A stretch of DNA of 5,208 nucleotides from Gracilibacteraceae bacterium (GTDB lineage: Bacteria > Bacillota > Desulfitobacteriia > Desulfitobacteriales > Syntrophobotulaceae). The position numbers and the translations under genes are program-made. Positions 1-5,208 of this stretch are shown piece after piece (the first letter of the stretch is position 1; each line of letters begins with the position of its first letter). The notes beneath the pieces were generated by a model. It made no database searches. It was not told the origin of the DNA and was given only the letters and a program-made list of their open reading frames with translations. Where the stretch lies: the NCBI GenBank assembly GCA_031255985.1, contig JAIRRL010000142.1:1-5208 (forward strand). Direction: 5' to 3'.

Positions 1-546
1 CTGTTTTTGCGGGGAATACGGTTCAGGGGCCGGGAAAAAATACCGGCGGCCGGAGGTTTGATCATCGCCGCCAATCATATAAGCGCCTGGGATGTGGTGG
101 TGATCGGCTGCGCGCTGAAACGGCCGGTGTATTTTATGGCCAAGGAGGAATTTTTCTCCCGCCCGTTCGTAAAAACCATATTCAAGTGGCTGCGCGCTTT
201 TCCCGTCAGACGCGGGGCGCCGGATATGAAAGCCATCAAAAGAGCGCTGGAACTCCTGCGCGCCGGCGAGGTCGTCGGTATTTTCCCGGAGGGACACCGC
301 GGCAGAACGGGGGAGGAGCAGGAACCGATGAGCGGGATGATTTTTTTGATGGAAAAGGCGGACGTCCCCCTGGCCCCGGCGCGGCTGTACGGCACGGATA
401 AATTCATGTCGCCGGGAAACAGACCCGGCATCATCATCGGCGACCCCGTCCGGACCGACCGGCTGGTGCAGACGGCGGAAAAAAAAGACCGGCGCGCCTT
501 GCAGGCCAAAGAAGTGATGGAGCGCATCCGCCGCCTGGAGGCTTAA
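1..546 (+). CDS. plsC: 1-acyl-sn-glycerol-3-phosphate acyltransferase (5'-partial)
   Basis: Lysophosphatidate acyltransferase of the PlsC/LPLAT family. It transfers an acyl chain to the sn-2 position of lysophosphatidic acid to give phosphatidic acid, at the inner face of the cytoplasmic membrane. The reading frame is open from base 1, and a TTG at 7 falls inside the conserved region before the active site, so the true start lies upstream; by family length (about 195-200 aa) some 15-20 residues are missing. Visible motifs are the catalytic HX4D block (NHISAWD, His at 76-78, Asp at 91-93), the FPVRRGAPD substrate block near 199-225, and FPEGHRGRTG from 283. The last has His where FPEGT is more usual. 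A late VPLAPARLYGTDK block corresponds to motif IV. The gene ends in TAA 76 nt before the ispH start. In many Bacillota plsC lies between cmk and ispH, which fits here. Assignment to the family is firm; acyl preference cannot be told. Confidence 0.93.
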   Translation: MFLRGIRFRGREKIPAAGGLIIAANHISAWDVVVIGCALKRPVYFMAKEEFFSRPFVKTIFKWLRAFPVRRGAPDMKAIKRALELLRAGEVVGIFPEGHRGRTGEEQEPMSGMIFLMEKADVPLAPARLYGTDKFMSPGNRPGIIIGDPVRTDRLVQTAEKKDRRALQAKEVMERIRRLEA

Positions 547-603
547 AGAATTTTTCGCGCCGGAAGGATTTTGTTTGTCCCTGGCGAAAAGTAACAAGAT
601 GTT

Positions 604-625
604 AAAAGGAGGTTCGCCGGTTTTG
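604..625 (+). promoter_or_regulatory. Shine-Dalgarno and TTG start of ispH-rpsA
   Basis: AAAAGGAGGT at 604-613 is a near-perfect Shine-Dalgarno sequence, with 9 nt between it and TTG at 623. The resulting N-terminus (M-RVVRADKAGFCFGVKRAI) matches the usual IspH start and places the first iron-sulfur Cys at residue 12, as in E. coli IspH. Rival in-frame starts are TTG 575, with a weaker AAGGA at 564-568, and ATG 599, with no good site. These would add 16 or 8 residues foreign to the family. Confidence 0.75.
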
Positions 626-3136
626 CGTGTCGTGCGGGCAGATAAAGCGGGCTTTTGTTTTGGCGTCAAACGAGCGATTGATCTGGCCGTCCAGGCTGCG
701 GCGACCGGAGCGGCGGCCACTTGGGGGTCTCTCATTCATAACCGGCAGGTGGTGGATGATTTGGCCGCCAAAGGGGTTCGGGCGACGGAATCCTTAGCGG
801 ACTGGGAAACGGGGCGCCGCCTGGTGATCCGTTCCCACGGCGCGGAACCGTCGGTATATCGGGAATGCGCCGCGCGCGGAATATCGGTCATAGACGCGAC
901 TTGTCCTTATGTGCGCAGGGCGCAGAATCTCGCGCAACGGGCGGCGGCAGCCGGGCATACGGTCATAGTGGCCGGCGACCGTTTTCATCCTGAAGTGCGA
1001 GGGATTCTGGGCTGGGCCGGACAGGGCGCCGTCGTGGTTTCTGATCTGGCGGAAGCGGCGCTTTTGCCGAGATATTCCTCAGCGGCCGCGCTGGCGCAAA
1101 CCACTTTGCGCCGGGATCGTTTTTTGGCCTTGGTGGAAGAACTTCGCTCACATGCCAACCGGCTCGTGGTTTACGACACTATCTGCGGCGCGACGGCGGA
1201 ACGGCAAACGGCTGCGGCGGCTGTGGCCGAATCAGTCGAGGTTATGATTGTCGTAGGGGGGAAGGAAAGCGCAAACACGAGAGAACTGGCGTCAATATGC
1301 GAAGCGTATACGCCGACCTATCTGATAGAAACGCCACCGGAACTAAAACCGGAGTGGCTGCGGGGAACGCTGCGGGCGGGAGTGACGGCCGGAGCGTCCA
1401 CGCCGGACTGGTTAATTGAGGAGGTCTGCAGGAACATGACTGAGTTCATCGACGACACGGATGTGAAACAGGAAATCAGGGAAGACGACGCGGAGACGCC
1501 GGCGGAAAGCCAAACGGCAGCGCAAGACGCGCCGGAAGCGGAGGACGCGTCGGTAGCGCCGGAAGCGGAAGACGCGGCGGCAGCGGCGCCACACGCGGAA
1601 GAAAACCCGGAAGGGGCAGCAGTTTGCCCGGAAACAGCGGAAACAGAAGAAACAGCGGAGACCGTGGAAACTCCGGCGACGGAAGAAAATCCGGCGGCGG
1701 AGACTGAGGAAACATCAGCAGGCGCGGCAGCAGACGGCGACCAGGCTTCTATGATGGACGAGACAGGACTGGTTCAGCCCTATCGCGGCGCCATCGTTGA
1801 AGGCGCGGTGGTTAAGGTTACTCACGACGAGGTCTATCTGGACATCGCCTGGAAATCAGAAGGCGTTATCCCGCTGAATCAGCTGGGACCGTCCGGCGCG
1901 GAACCGCCGCAGCTTGGCGACAGGATCAAAGCCGAGGTAACCAGGGTGGAAAACCAGGAGGGTTATACGGAATTATCCCGCCGCCGTTTAAGGGAAATCG
2001 AAGCGAAGGATAAACTGGTTAAACTGTTTGAGGCAAAAGAAGAAGTGTCGGCCAAGGTGATTGACGCCGTGAAAGGCGGACTTCTGGTGGACTTGGGGAT
2101 GCGCGGCTTTATTCCGGCTTCGCATGTACAGCTGGGCTATGTGGATGATCTGAGCAAATATGTGGGCGAAACCCTCCGTTTGCGGATCATTGAGTTTGAT
2201 GAAAATAAAAAACGCCTTGTACTGTCCCAGAAGGTCATTTTAGCCGAGGAGGCGGAGGCGGCCAAAGGAAAACTGCTGGAAACCCTCGCTGAAAACGAGG
2301 TGCTTAAAGGGGTGGTGCGCCGCCTGACCAGCTTCGGCGCTTTTGTCGACATCGGCGGCGTGGACGGATTGCTGCATATATCCGATATGTCGTTTTCCCG
2401 GATAAGTCATCCTTCGGAAATCGTAAAAATCGGAGAAGAAATCGATGTTAAAATTTTGAAAGTGGACAGGGAGCGGCGCCGTGTTTCTCTGGGGATGAAA
2501 CAGCTTAAAGGCAGTCCCTGGCTGCAGGTGGGAGAAAAATACCCCGTCAATTCCGTCGTAACGGGCAAAGTGGTGCGTATTGCCGGTTTTGGCGCTTTTG
2601 TTCAGCTGGAGGACGGTATTGACGCTCTGGTTCATATTTCGCAGATCGCGCATCACCGGGTGGGCAAGGTGGAAGAAGCTCTGAAAGTCGGCGAAACAAT
2701 CACGGCTAAAGTGATCGAGTGCCGTCCGGGCGATAAACGCATCAGCATCAGCATCAAAGAATTGTTGCCTAAAGAAAGCGCGGAGGAACAACCGGCGGCG
2801 GAAACAGAGCCGGACGCCGCCGGTGCGGAGGCGCTTGGGTTTGGCGGTGAAGCCGCCGCCGAGAGCGGATTCGCCGCGGCCGAAACCGAGACGGAAGCCG
2901 GGGTTGAAGCGGAAGCCGGAACTGAGCCGGAGACTGCGGCTGAGAATGAAGCCGGAAGCGAGGCGGAAGCCGGGGCTGAGGGTGAGACCGAGACTGAGGC
3001 GGAAGCTGAAGCTGAGTGTGAAGACGGAGCTGCAGGCGACGGGGGCGGGCAATCCGTAGCGGGCGACGCCGGAGAAACTCCCGCGCCCGACCCGGAGGCC
3101 GGCGAGCCGGACGCGCCGGAAGAAACTGACGGCTAA
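623..3136 (+). CDS. ispH-rpsA: Fused IspH (HMBPP reductase) / 30S ribosomal protein S1
   Basis: An 837-aa fusion from TTG 623. Residues 1-270 are IspH, the cytosolic 4Fe-4S enzyme that reduces HMBPP to IPP and DMAPP in the last step of the MEP pathway. Cluster ligands are Cys12 (GFCFG), Cys94 (DATCPYV) and Cys188 (DTICGAT). Substrate residues are His39 (IHNRQVV), His72 (SHG), His122 and Glu124 (FHPE), Thr161, Ser216 and Asn218 (ESANT), and Ser259 (GASTPDW), so the enzyme looks intact. Residues 272-386 are an acidic, Ala/Glu/Thr-rich linker. Four S1 OB-fold repeats follow, at about 387-456, 474-542, 560-629 and 643-714. The last two carry the classic FGAFV and HIS motifs. Residues 715-837 form a second acidic low-complexity tail. 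Four repeats is the usual Bacillota S1 size; E. coli has six. Such fusions are already known in Clostridia and Negativicutes. The second half should bind mRNA at the ribosome. No frameshift or stop interrupts the join. An internal start at 1436 may also yield S1 alone (566 aa). Confidence 0.95.
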   Translation: MRVVRADKAGFCFGVKRAIDLAVQAAATGAAATWGSLIHNRQVVDDLAAKGVRATESLADWETGRRLVIRSHGAEPSVYRECAARGISVIDATCPYVRRAQNLAQRAAAAGHTVIVAGDRFHPEVRGILGWAGQGAVVVSDLAEAALLPRYSSAAALAQTTLRRDRFLALVEELRSHANRLVVYDTICGATAERQTAAAAVAESVEVMIVVGGKESANTRELASICEAYTPTYLIETPPELKPEWLRGTLRAGVTAGASTPDWLIEEVCRNMTEFIDDTDVKQEIREDDAETPAESQTAAQDAPEAEDASVAPEAEDAAAAAPHAEENPEGAAVCPETAETEETAETVETPATEENPAAETEETSAGAAADGDQASMMDETGLVQPYRGAIVEGAVVKVTHDEVYLDIAWKSEGVIPLNQLGPSGAEPPQLGDRIKAEVTRVENQEGYTELSRRRLREIEAKDKLVKLFEAKEEVSAKVIDAVKGGLLVDLGMRGFIPASHVQLGYVDDLSKYVGETLRLRIIEFDENKKRLVLSQKVILAEEAEAAKGKLLETLAENEVLKGVVRRLTSFGAFVDIGGVDGLLHISDMSFSRISHPSEIVKIGEEIDVKILKVDRERRRVSLGMKQLKGSPWLQVGEKYPVNSVVTGKVVRIAGFGAFVQLEDGIDALVHISQIAHHRVGKVEEALKVGETITAKVIECRPGDKRISISIKELLPKESAEEQPAAETEPDAAGAEALGFGGEAAAESGFAAAETETEAGVEAEAGTEPETAAENEAGSEAEAGAEGETETEAEAEAECEDGAAGDGGGQSVAGDAGETPAPDPEAGEPDAPEETDG
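1418..1438 (+). promoter_or_regulatory. Internal Shine-Dalgarno and in-frame ATG at the IspH/S1 junction
   Basis: GAGGAGGT at 1418-1425 lies 10 nt before ATG 1436-1438, which is in frame with the fusion. The Shine-Dalgarno bases encode the conserved Glu-Glu-Val at the end of IspH, and the ATG opens the S1 half (M-TEFIDDTDVKQE). Strength and spacing are about the same as at the main start, and ATG is a better start codon than TTG. Use as a second translation start is inferred, not shown. Confidence 0.55.
1472..1735 (+). repeat. Low-complexity acidic linker with a 27-bp tandem duplication
   Basis: This stretch encodes an almost purely Ala, Glu, Thr, Pro and Asp linker between IspH and the first S1 repeat. 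It contains a tandem pair with a 27-bp period: the first copy starts at 1529 and the second at 1556, and the first 21 bases differ at one position. Both copies encode APEAEDA. Shorter GAAAC(A/G)GCGGA-like units recur from 1635 to 1720. The pattern suggests growth by replication slippage; the linker is probably disordered. Confidence 0.75.
2775..3115 (+). repeat. Low-complexity acidic C-terminal tail of S1
   Basis: After the fourth S1 repeat the gene continues for over 120 codons of Glu, Ala, Gly, Thr and Pro, built from degenerate repeats such as GCGGAAGCCGG and GAGACTGAG (densest at 2880-3020). The encoded segment runs of the type EAEAGTEPETAAENEAG and ETETEAEAEAE are strongly acidic and likely disordered. 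The sequence is in frame to a normal TAA. The same bias keeps long open frames on the other strand here, which I read as shadows. Confidence 0.75.
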
Positions 3137-3160
3137 ACCGTCGCTTATCCGCGCGGTTTA
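3134..3160 (+). promoter_or_regulatory. Intergenic hairpin between rpsA and ftsW
   Basis: TAAACCG at 3134-3140, which includes the rpsA stop codon, pairs perfectly with CGGTTTA at 3154-3160. Inside it, CGC 3142-3144 pairs with GCG 3151-3153, leaving one bulged T at 3141 and a 6-nt TTATCC loop. The stem ends 5 nt before the ftsW ATG and takes up the place where a ribosome binding site would sit. There is no T-run after it, so it is not a standard terminator. A role in ftsW translation or in mRNA processing is inference. Confidence 0.5.
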
Positions 3161-3165
3161 CACTG

Positions 3166-4260
3166 ATGGCCAAAATTAAAGTTAAAGTTAAAAGGGCAAT
3201 GCCGGATTCGGTTATAACAGTCATGACGTTGGTGATTCTTGCTATCGGGATTACGATGATTATGACGTCGAGTTCGGCTTACGCCGTCAATAATAAGCTA
3301 AGTCCCTACTATTTCGCCGTCCGCCAGATGAAACTGGCGGCGGTGGGCGCGGCGGCCGCATTGGCCGCCGCGCTGATTCCTTACCGCTGGTTTCGGTTTT
3401 TCGCCTTGCCCGCTGTAATTTTGACGGGCTTGACGCTTGTTTTAGTACATGTTCCCGCTGTTTCAGTTACCAAAAACGGCGCCACCCGCTGGATTGAGCT
3501 GGCCGGAATTCAGTTTCAGCCGTCGGAGACGGCCAAGCTGGCGCTGATTCTTTTTCTGGCCTGGTGGCTGGCCAGAGCGCCGGCGCGGAAGTTAAGACAA
3601 GTCCTCATTCCTTTGTTTGTCACGGGCCTTTTTTTGTTTCTCATCATCAAAGAACCGGATTTGGGCACGGCGGTCATCATCGCCGGCAGTTGTTATTTTC
3701 TGTTTCTGCAAACGGAACTTTCGGCCCGGTGGTTTTTGGCGGCGCTGCCGCTGGGAACCGCCGCTTTGACCTGGGTCATAGGGAACAATCCTTATCAGAT
3801 GAATCGCATTAAAGGCTGGCTGGATCCGTGGGCCGACCCGAACGGGATCGGTTTACAGTATGTGCAGGCTCAACTGGCTTTTGCCCGCGGGGAGTTGTTC
3901 GGCGTCGGCGTTGGCGCCAGTGAGCAGAAATACTGGCTGCCGGAAAGCCACACCGACTCTATTTTCGCTATCATCGGCGAGGAATTGGGATTTTTCCTGA
4001 CCTTAATGCTGATCGTTTTCTTTGGCGTCCTCATTTTCCGCTGTTTTGCCGTTGCGAGCAAATGCCGCGATGATTTCGGCCGTTATCTGACGTTTGGCCT
4101 GACGACCATGCTGGCTTTGCAGATATGCGTGAATATGGCGGTTATGACAGGACTGATGCCGATCACGGGCGTGACTTTGCCCCTTATTTCCCACGGCGGC
4201 ACTTCGCTGATTACAACCATGTTCAGCATCGGCGTGGTTCTCAGCGTTTCACGCGGATGA
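3166..4260 (+). CDS. ftsW: FtsW/SpoVE-type SEDS peptidoglycan polymerase
   Basis: A 364-aa integral membrane protein with about ten hydrophobic segments, the usual size and topology of the SEDS family. It polymerises lipid II into glycan strands together with a class B penicillin-binding protein. Family blocks are all present: FQPSE at 117-121, EPDLGTA at 163-169, the long outer loop with NRIKGWLDPWADPNG, then PESHTDSIFAIIGEELG with the catalytic Asp264, and NMAVMTGLMPITG from Asn323. The HTD-x-IFAIIGEELG form favours FtsW/SpoVE over RodA. The final motif reads LISHGGTSL, with His343 where ISYGG is usual. The start has a Lys-rich N-terminus (MAKIKVKVKRA) that suits a cytoplasmic leader, but no Shine-Dalgarno sequence precedes it; ATG 3199 is a possible alternative, though its AAAAGGG lies only 2 nt away. 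The gene ends in a 4-nt overlap with the next. No class B PBP gene is in the window. Division versus elongation role is not decided by sequence alone. Confidence 0.9.
   Translation: MAKIKVKVKRAMPDSVITVMTLVILAIGITMIMTSSSAYAVNNKLSPYYFAVRQMKLAAVGAAAALAAALIPYRWFRFFALPAVILTGLTLVLVHVPAVSVTKNGATRWIELAGIQFQPSETAKLALILFLAWWLARAPARKLRQVLIPLFVTGLFLFLIIKEPDLGTAVIIAGSCYFLFLQTELSARWFLAALPLGTAALTWVIGNNPYQMNRIKGWLDPWADPNGIGLQYVQAQLAFARGELFGVGVGASEQKYWLPESHTDSIFAIIGEELGFFLTLMLIVFFGVLIFRCFAVASKCRDDFGRYLTFGLTTMLALQICVNMAVMTGLMPITGVTLPLISHGGTSLITTMFSIGVVLSVSRG
3347..3373. repeat. 11-bp perfect inverted repeat inside ftsW
   Basis: Bases 3347-3357 (GCGCGGCGGCC) are the exact reverse complement of 3363-3373, with a 5-nt loop GCATT. 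A second perfect stem of 7 bp (CCGCCAG 3321-3327 with CTGGCGG 3334-3340) sits just before it. Both lie in the Ala-rich second membrane segment. Runs of GCG/GCC Ala codons make such pairing easier, so selection is not required. Confidence 0.7.
4257..4260 (+). promoter_or_regulatory. ATGA stop/start overlap between ftsW and the DUF512 gene
   Basis: The ATG of the DUF512 gene shares bases with the TGA of ftsW. No Shine-Dalgarno sequence is visible in the preceding 20 nt, so terminating ribosomes probably reinitiate here. This ties expression of the two genes and supports a single transcript. Confidence 0.75.
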
Positions 4261-5208
4261 GTCCCGGCGCGGAGGACAAAATTAGTAAAAAAGGACTCGT
4301 GGTCTCGGCGGTGGCGGCGGACGGCATCGGCGCGGAACTGGAAGTGGCGCCGGGCGATATTATCTTGCAGGTGGATGAACACGAAATAGAAGATATCCTT
4401 GATTTGCAGCATTTTACCGCCGCGTCCTCCTTCGTTCTCTATGTGCAAAAACCGGATGGAGAAATATGGAAGCTGGAGATTGAGCGCGGGGAAGGGGAGA
4501 GCTTAGGCATTGAGGTGGCCGCCGTCGGGGCGGGCGGAATAAAACGCTGCCGCAACCGCTGCCTTTTTTGTTTTGTGGATCAGATGCCGCCCGGCCTGCG
4601 CCGGAGCCTGTATATCAAAGACGACGATTACAGGCTCTCCGTCGCCCAGGGCAGTTACATCACTTTGACCAATCTGACGCAAAACGAGTGGCGGCGGCTA
4701 ATCAGCGAACGAGTCGGCCCGCTGTATATTTCCGTCCACGCCTGGGATCCGGAAGTACGCATGTTCATGATGGGACATCCCCGCGCCGGTCGCCTGCGCG
4801 GACAGATCCGGGCTTTGAACCGAGCCGCCGTTCCGCTGCATACGCAGATAGTGCTTGTGCCGGGCGTGAACGACGGCGCCGTTCTGTCCGCGACGGTGCG
4901 CGCCCTGGCGGAATTCTCCGCCGTGCGGTCAATCGGCGTGGTTCCCGTGGGACTGACCCGGCGTCGCGCCGGTTTGACCGCCCTCAGACCGGTTCGGTCT
5001 GAGGAGGCGCGCGCCGTCCTCGCGGCGGGACAGGAATGGCAAGCCGAATTCCTGTCCCGCCGCGGCAGGCGGCTGGTTTATTTTGCCGACGAGTTTTATT
5101 TGCTGGCGGGGGCGGAAATCCCCGCCGCCGGGGAGTATGACGGTTTTCCCCAACTGGAAAACGGCAGTGGTTTAGTCGCCCGCTGGCGGGAACATCTGGC
5201 GGCGCTTT
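4257..5208 (+). CDS. PDZ / radical-SAM / DUF512 family protein (3'-partial)
   Basis: Open frame of 317 codons to the window edge; family members are about 430-450 aa, so roughly the last quarter is missing. Residues 13-80 resemble a PDZ-like domain (LEVAPGDIILQVDEHEIED). The radical-SAM-type CX3CX2C motif follows at Cys98, Cys102 and Cys105 (CRNRCLFCFVDQ), which should bind a 4Fe-4S cluster, then the family blocks LYIKDDDYRLS, YITLTNLT, LYISVHAWDPEVR, HTQIVLVPGVNDG, VVPVGLTRRRAGL and FADEFYLLAG. These identify the DUF512 family, whose reaction and substrate are unknown to me. Many members read HCQIVLCPG in the central block; both Cys are replaced here. ATG 4257 overlaps the ftsW stop as ATGA, suggesting translational coupling. 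GGAGG at 4271-4275 before an in-frame ATT (4281) is a less likely start. In related genomes der (engA) commonly follows; that lies beyond this window. Confidence 0.9.
   Translation, partial: MSPGAEDKISKKGLVVSAVAADGIGAELEVAPGDIILQVDEHEIEDILDLQHFTAASSFVLYVQKPDGEIWKLEIERGEGESLGIEVAAVGAGGIKRCRNRCLFCFVDQMPPGLRRSLYIKDDDYRLSVAQGSYITLTNLTQNEWRRLISERVGPLYISVHAWDPEVRMFMMGHPRAGRLRGQIRALNRAAVPLHTQIVLVPGVNDGAVLSATVRALAEFSAVRSIGVVPVGLTRRRAGLTALRPVRSEEARAVLAAGQEWQAEFLSRRGRRLVYFADEFYLLAGAEIPAAGEYDGFPQLENGSGLVARWREHLAAL
4907..4922. repeat. 6-bp perfect inverted repeat with tetraloop
   Basis: GGCGGA 4907-4912 and TCCGCC 4917-4922 are perfect complements around ATTC, inside the DUF512 coding sequence. On its own this is unremarkable in GC-rich DNA; it is listed because it opens a dense cluster of such repeats. 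Confidence 0.6.
4958..4972. repeat. 6-bp perfect inverted repeat with 3-nt loop
   Basis: CCGGCG 4958-4963 and CGCCGG 4967-4972 pair around TCG. It encodes the Arg-rich part of VGLTRRRAG. It is short and GC-only, so it could be chance. Confidence 0.6.
4982..5004. repeat. 10-bp perfect inverted repeat with 3-nt loop
   Basis: CCTCAGACCG 4982-4991 is the exact reverse complement of CGGTCTGAGG 4995-5004, around GTT. The arms have mixed base composition, so codon bias explains this one less easily. It overlaps the conserved LRPVRSEE block and does not disturb the reading frame. No T-run follows. Confidence 0.85.
5021..5064. repeat. 17-bp perfect inverted repeat with 10-nt loop inside the DUF512 gene
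   Basis: CGCGGCGGGACAGGAAT at 5021-5037 is the exact reverse complement of 5048-5064, with a 10-nt loop at 5038-5047. The DNA could form a cruciform and the mRNA a very stable hairpin. The frame stays open and the encoded AAGQEWQAEFLSRRG still fits the family, so this is not an obvious insertion. It starts 16 nt after the 10-bp repeat at 4982-5004. Confidence 0.9.
5105..5126. repeat. 7-bp perfect inverted repeat
   Basis: GGCGGGG 5105-5111 pairs with CCCCGCC 5120-5126 around an 8-nt loop. CCCCG 5120-5124 can instead pair with CGGGG 5129-5133, so alternative folds are possible. It lies just after the DEFYLLAG block of the DUF512 protein. Confidence 0.6.

Noticed and set aside
575..622. Longer ispH start at TTG 575 or ATG 599
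   Set aside because: These add residues not typical of IspH, and the best Shine-Dalgarno sequence serves TTG 623, which puts the first cluster Cys at position 12. AAGGA at 564-568 keeps 575 possible.
547..622. Promoter in the gap between plsC and ispH
   Set aside because: No pair of -35 and -10 boxes with proper spacing could be found; TTGTTT at 571 has no good partner downstream.
2240..3052. 270-codon open frame on the minus strand
   Set aside because: It lies opposite the S1 repeats and acidic tail, whose biased codons keep the reverse frame open. The translation has no recognisable family and is rich in Phe, Arg and Leu, as expected of a shadow.
623..3136. ispH-rpsA fusion as a sequencing error joining two genes
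   Set aside because: The frame is open through a linker of over 100 codons with no shift, and the same fusion is known in Clostridia and Negativicutes.
3134..3160. Rho-independent terminator after rpsA
   Set aside because: The stem is only moderately GC-rich and is followed by CACTG, not a T-run, directly before the ftsW start.
2769..3224. 151-codon minus-strand open frame over the S1 tail
   Set aside because: Arg/Pro/Leu low-complexity translation is the complement of the Glu/Ala-rich tail. No start signal or family supports it.
4568..5002. 144-codon plus-strand open frame
   Set aside because: It is another frame of the DUF512 gene, whose own frame runs unbroken from 4257 to the edge with clear family motifs.

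Overview
The window is a gene-dense, single-strand (+) stretch of a GC-rich bacterial chromosome. It holds four protein genes that are closely spaced or overlapping, and looks like part of one operon. No tRNA, rRNA, CRISPR array, insertion sequence or rho-independent terminator could be seen. An IspH enzyme fused to a four-domain ribosomal protein S1, next to plsC, an FtsW-type SEDS gene and a DUF512/radical-SAM gene, points to an anaerobic Bacillota. From memory of gene orders, Negativicutes (Sporomusa/Selenomonas/Acidaminococcus relatives) fit best, but the exact lineage is inference.

Layout: (1) 1-546, an acyltransferase (plsC) whose first codons lie before the window. (2) 623-3136, a fused ispH-rpsA gene: IspH reductase, an acidic Ala/Glu/Thr-rich linker, four S1 RNA-binding repeats and a long acidic tail. 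A strong Shine-Dalgarno sequence and an in-frame ATG sit exactly at the IspH/S1 junction, so S1 may also be made separately. (3) 3166-4260, an FtsW/SpoVE-type peptidoglycan polymerase. A hairpin fills the short gap before it and no ribosome binding site is visible. (4) 4257-5208, a PDZ/radical-SAM/DUF512 protein that starts in an ATGA overlap with ftsW and runs off the right edge.

The genes share an envelope and growth theme. PlsC makes phosphatidic acid for membranes. IspH makes the C5 isoprenoid units from which the undecaprenyl carrier is built. The SEDS protein polymerises the lipid II carried on undecaprenyl. S1 links the set to translation. The DUF512 protein is widely conserved but its substrate is unknown to me.

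The least expected signals are three. The first is the internal translation start inside the fusion gene. The second is the hairpin where the ftsW ribosome binding site should be. The third is a cluster of perfect inverted repeats inside coding sequence, including a 17-bp perfect one in the DUF512 gene and an 11-bp one in ftsW. I see no dedicated new defence or mobile system here.
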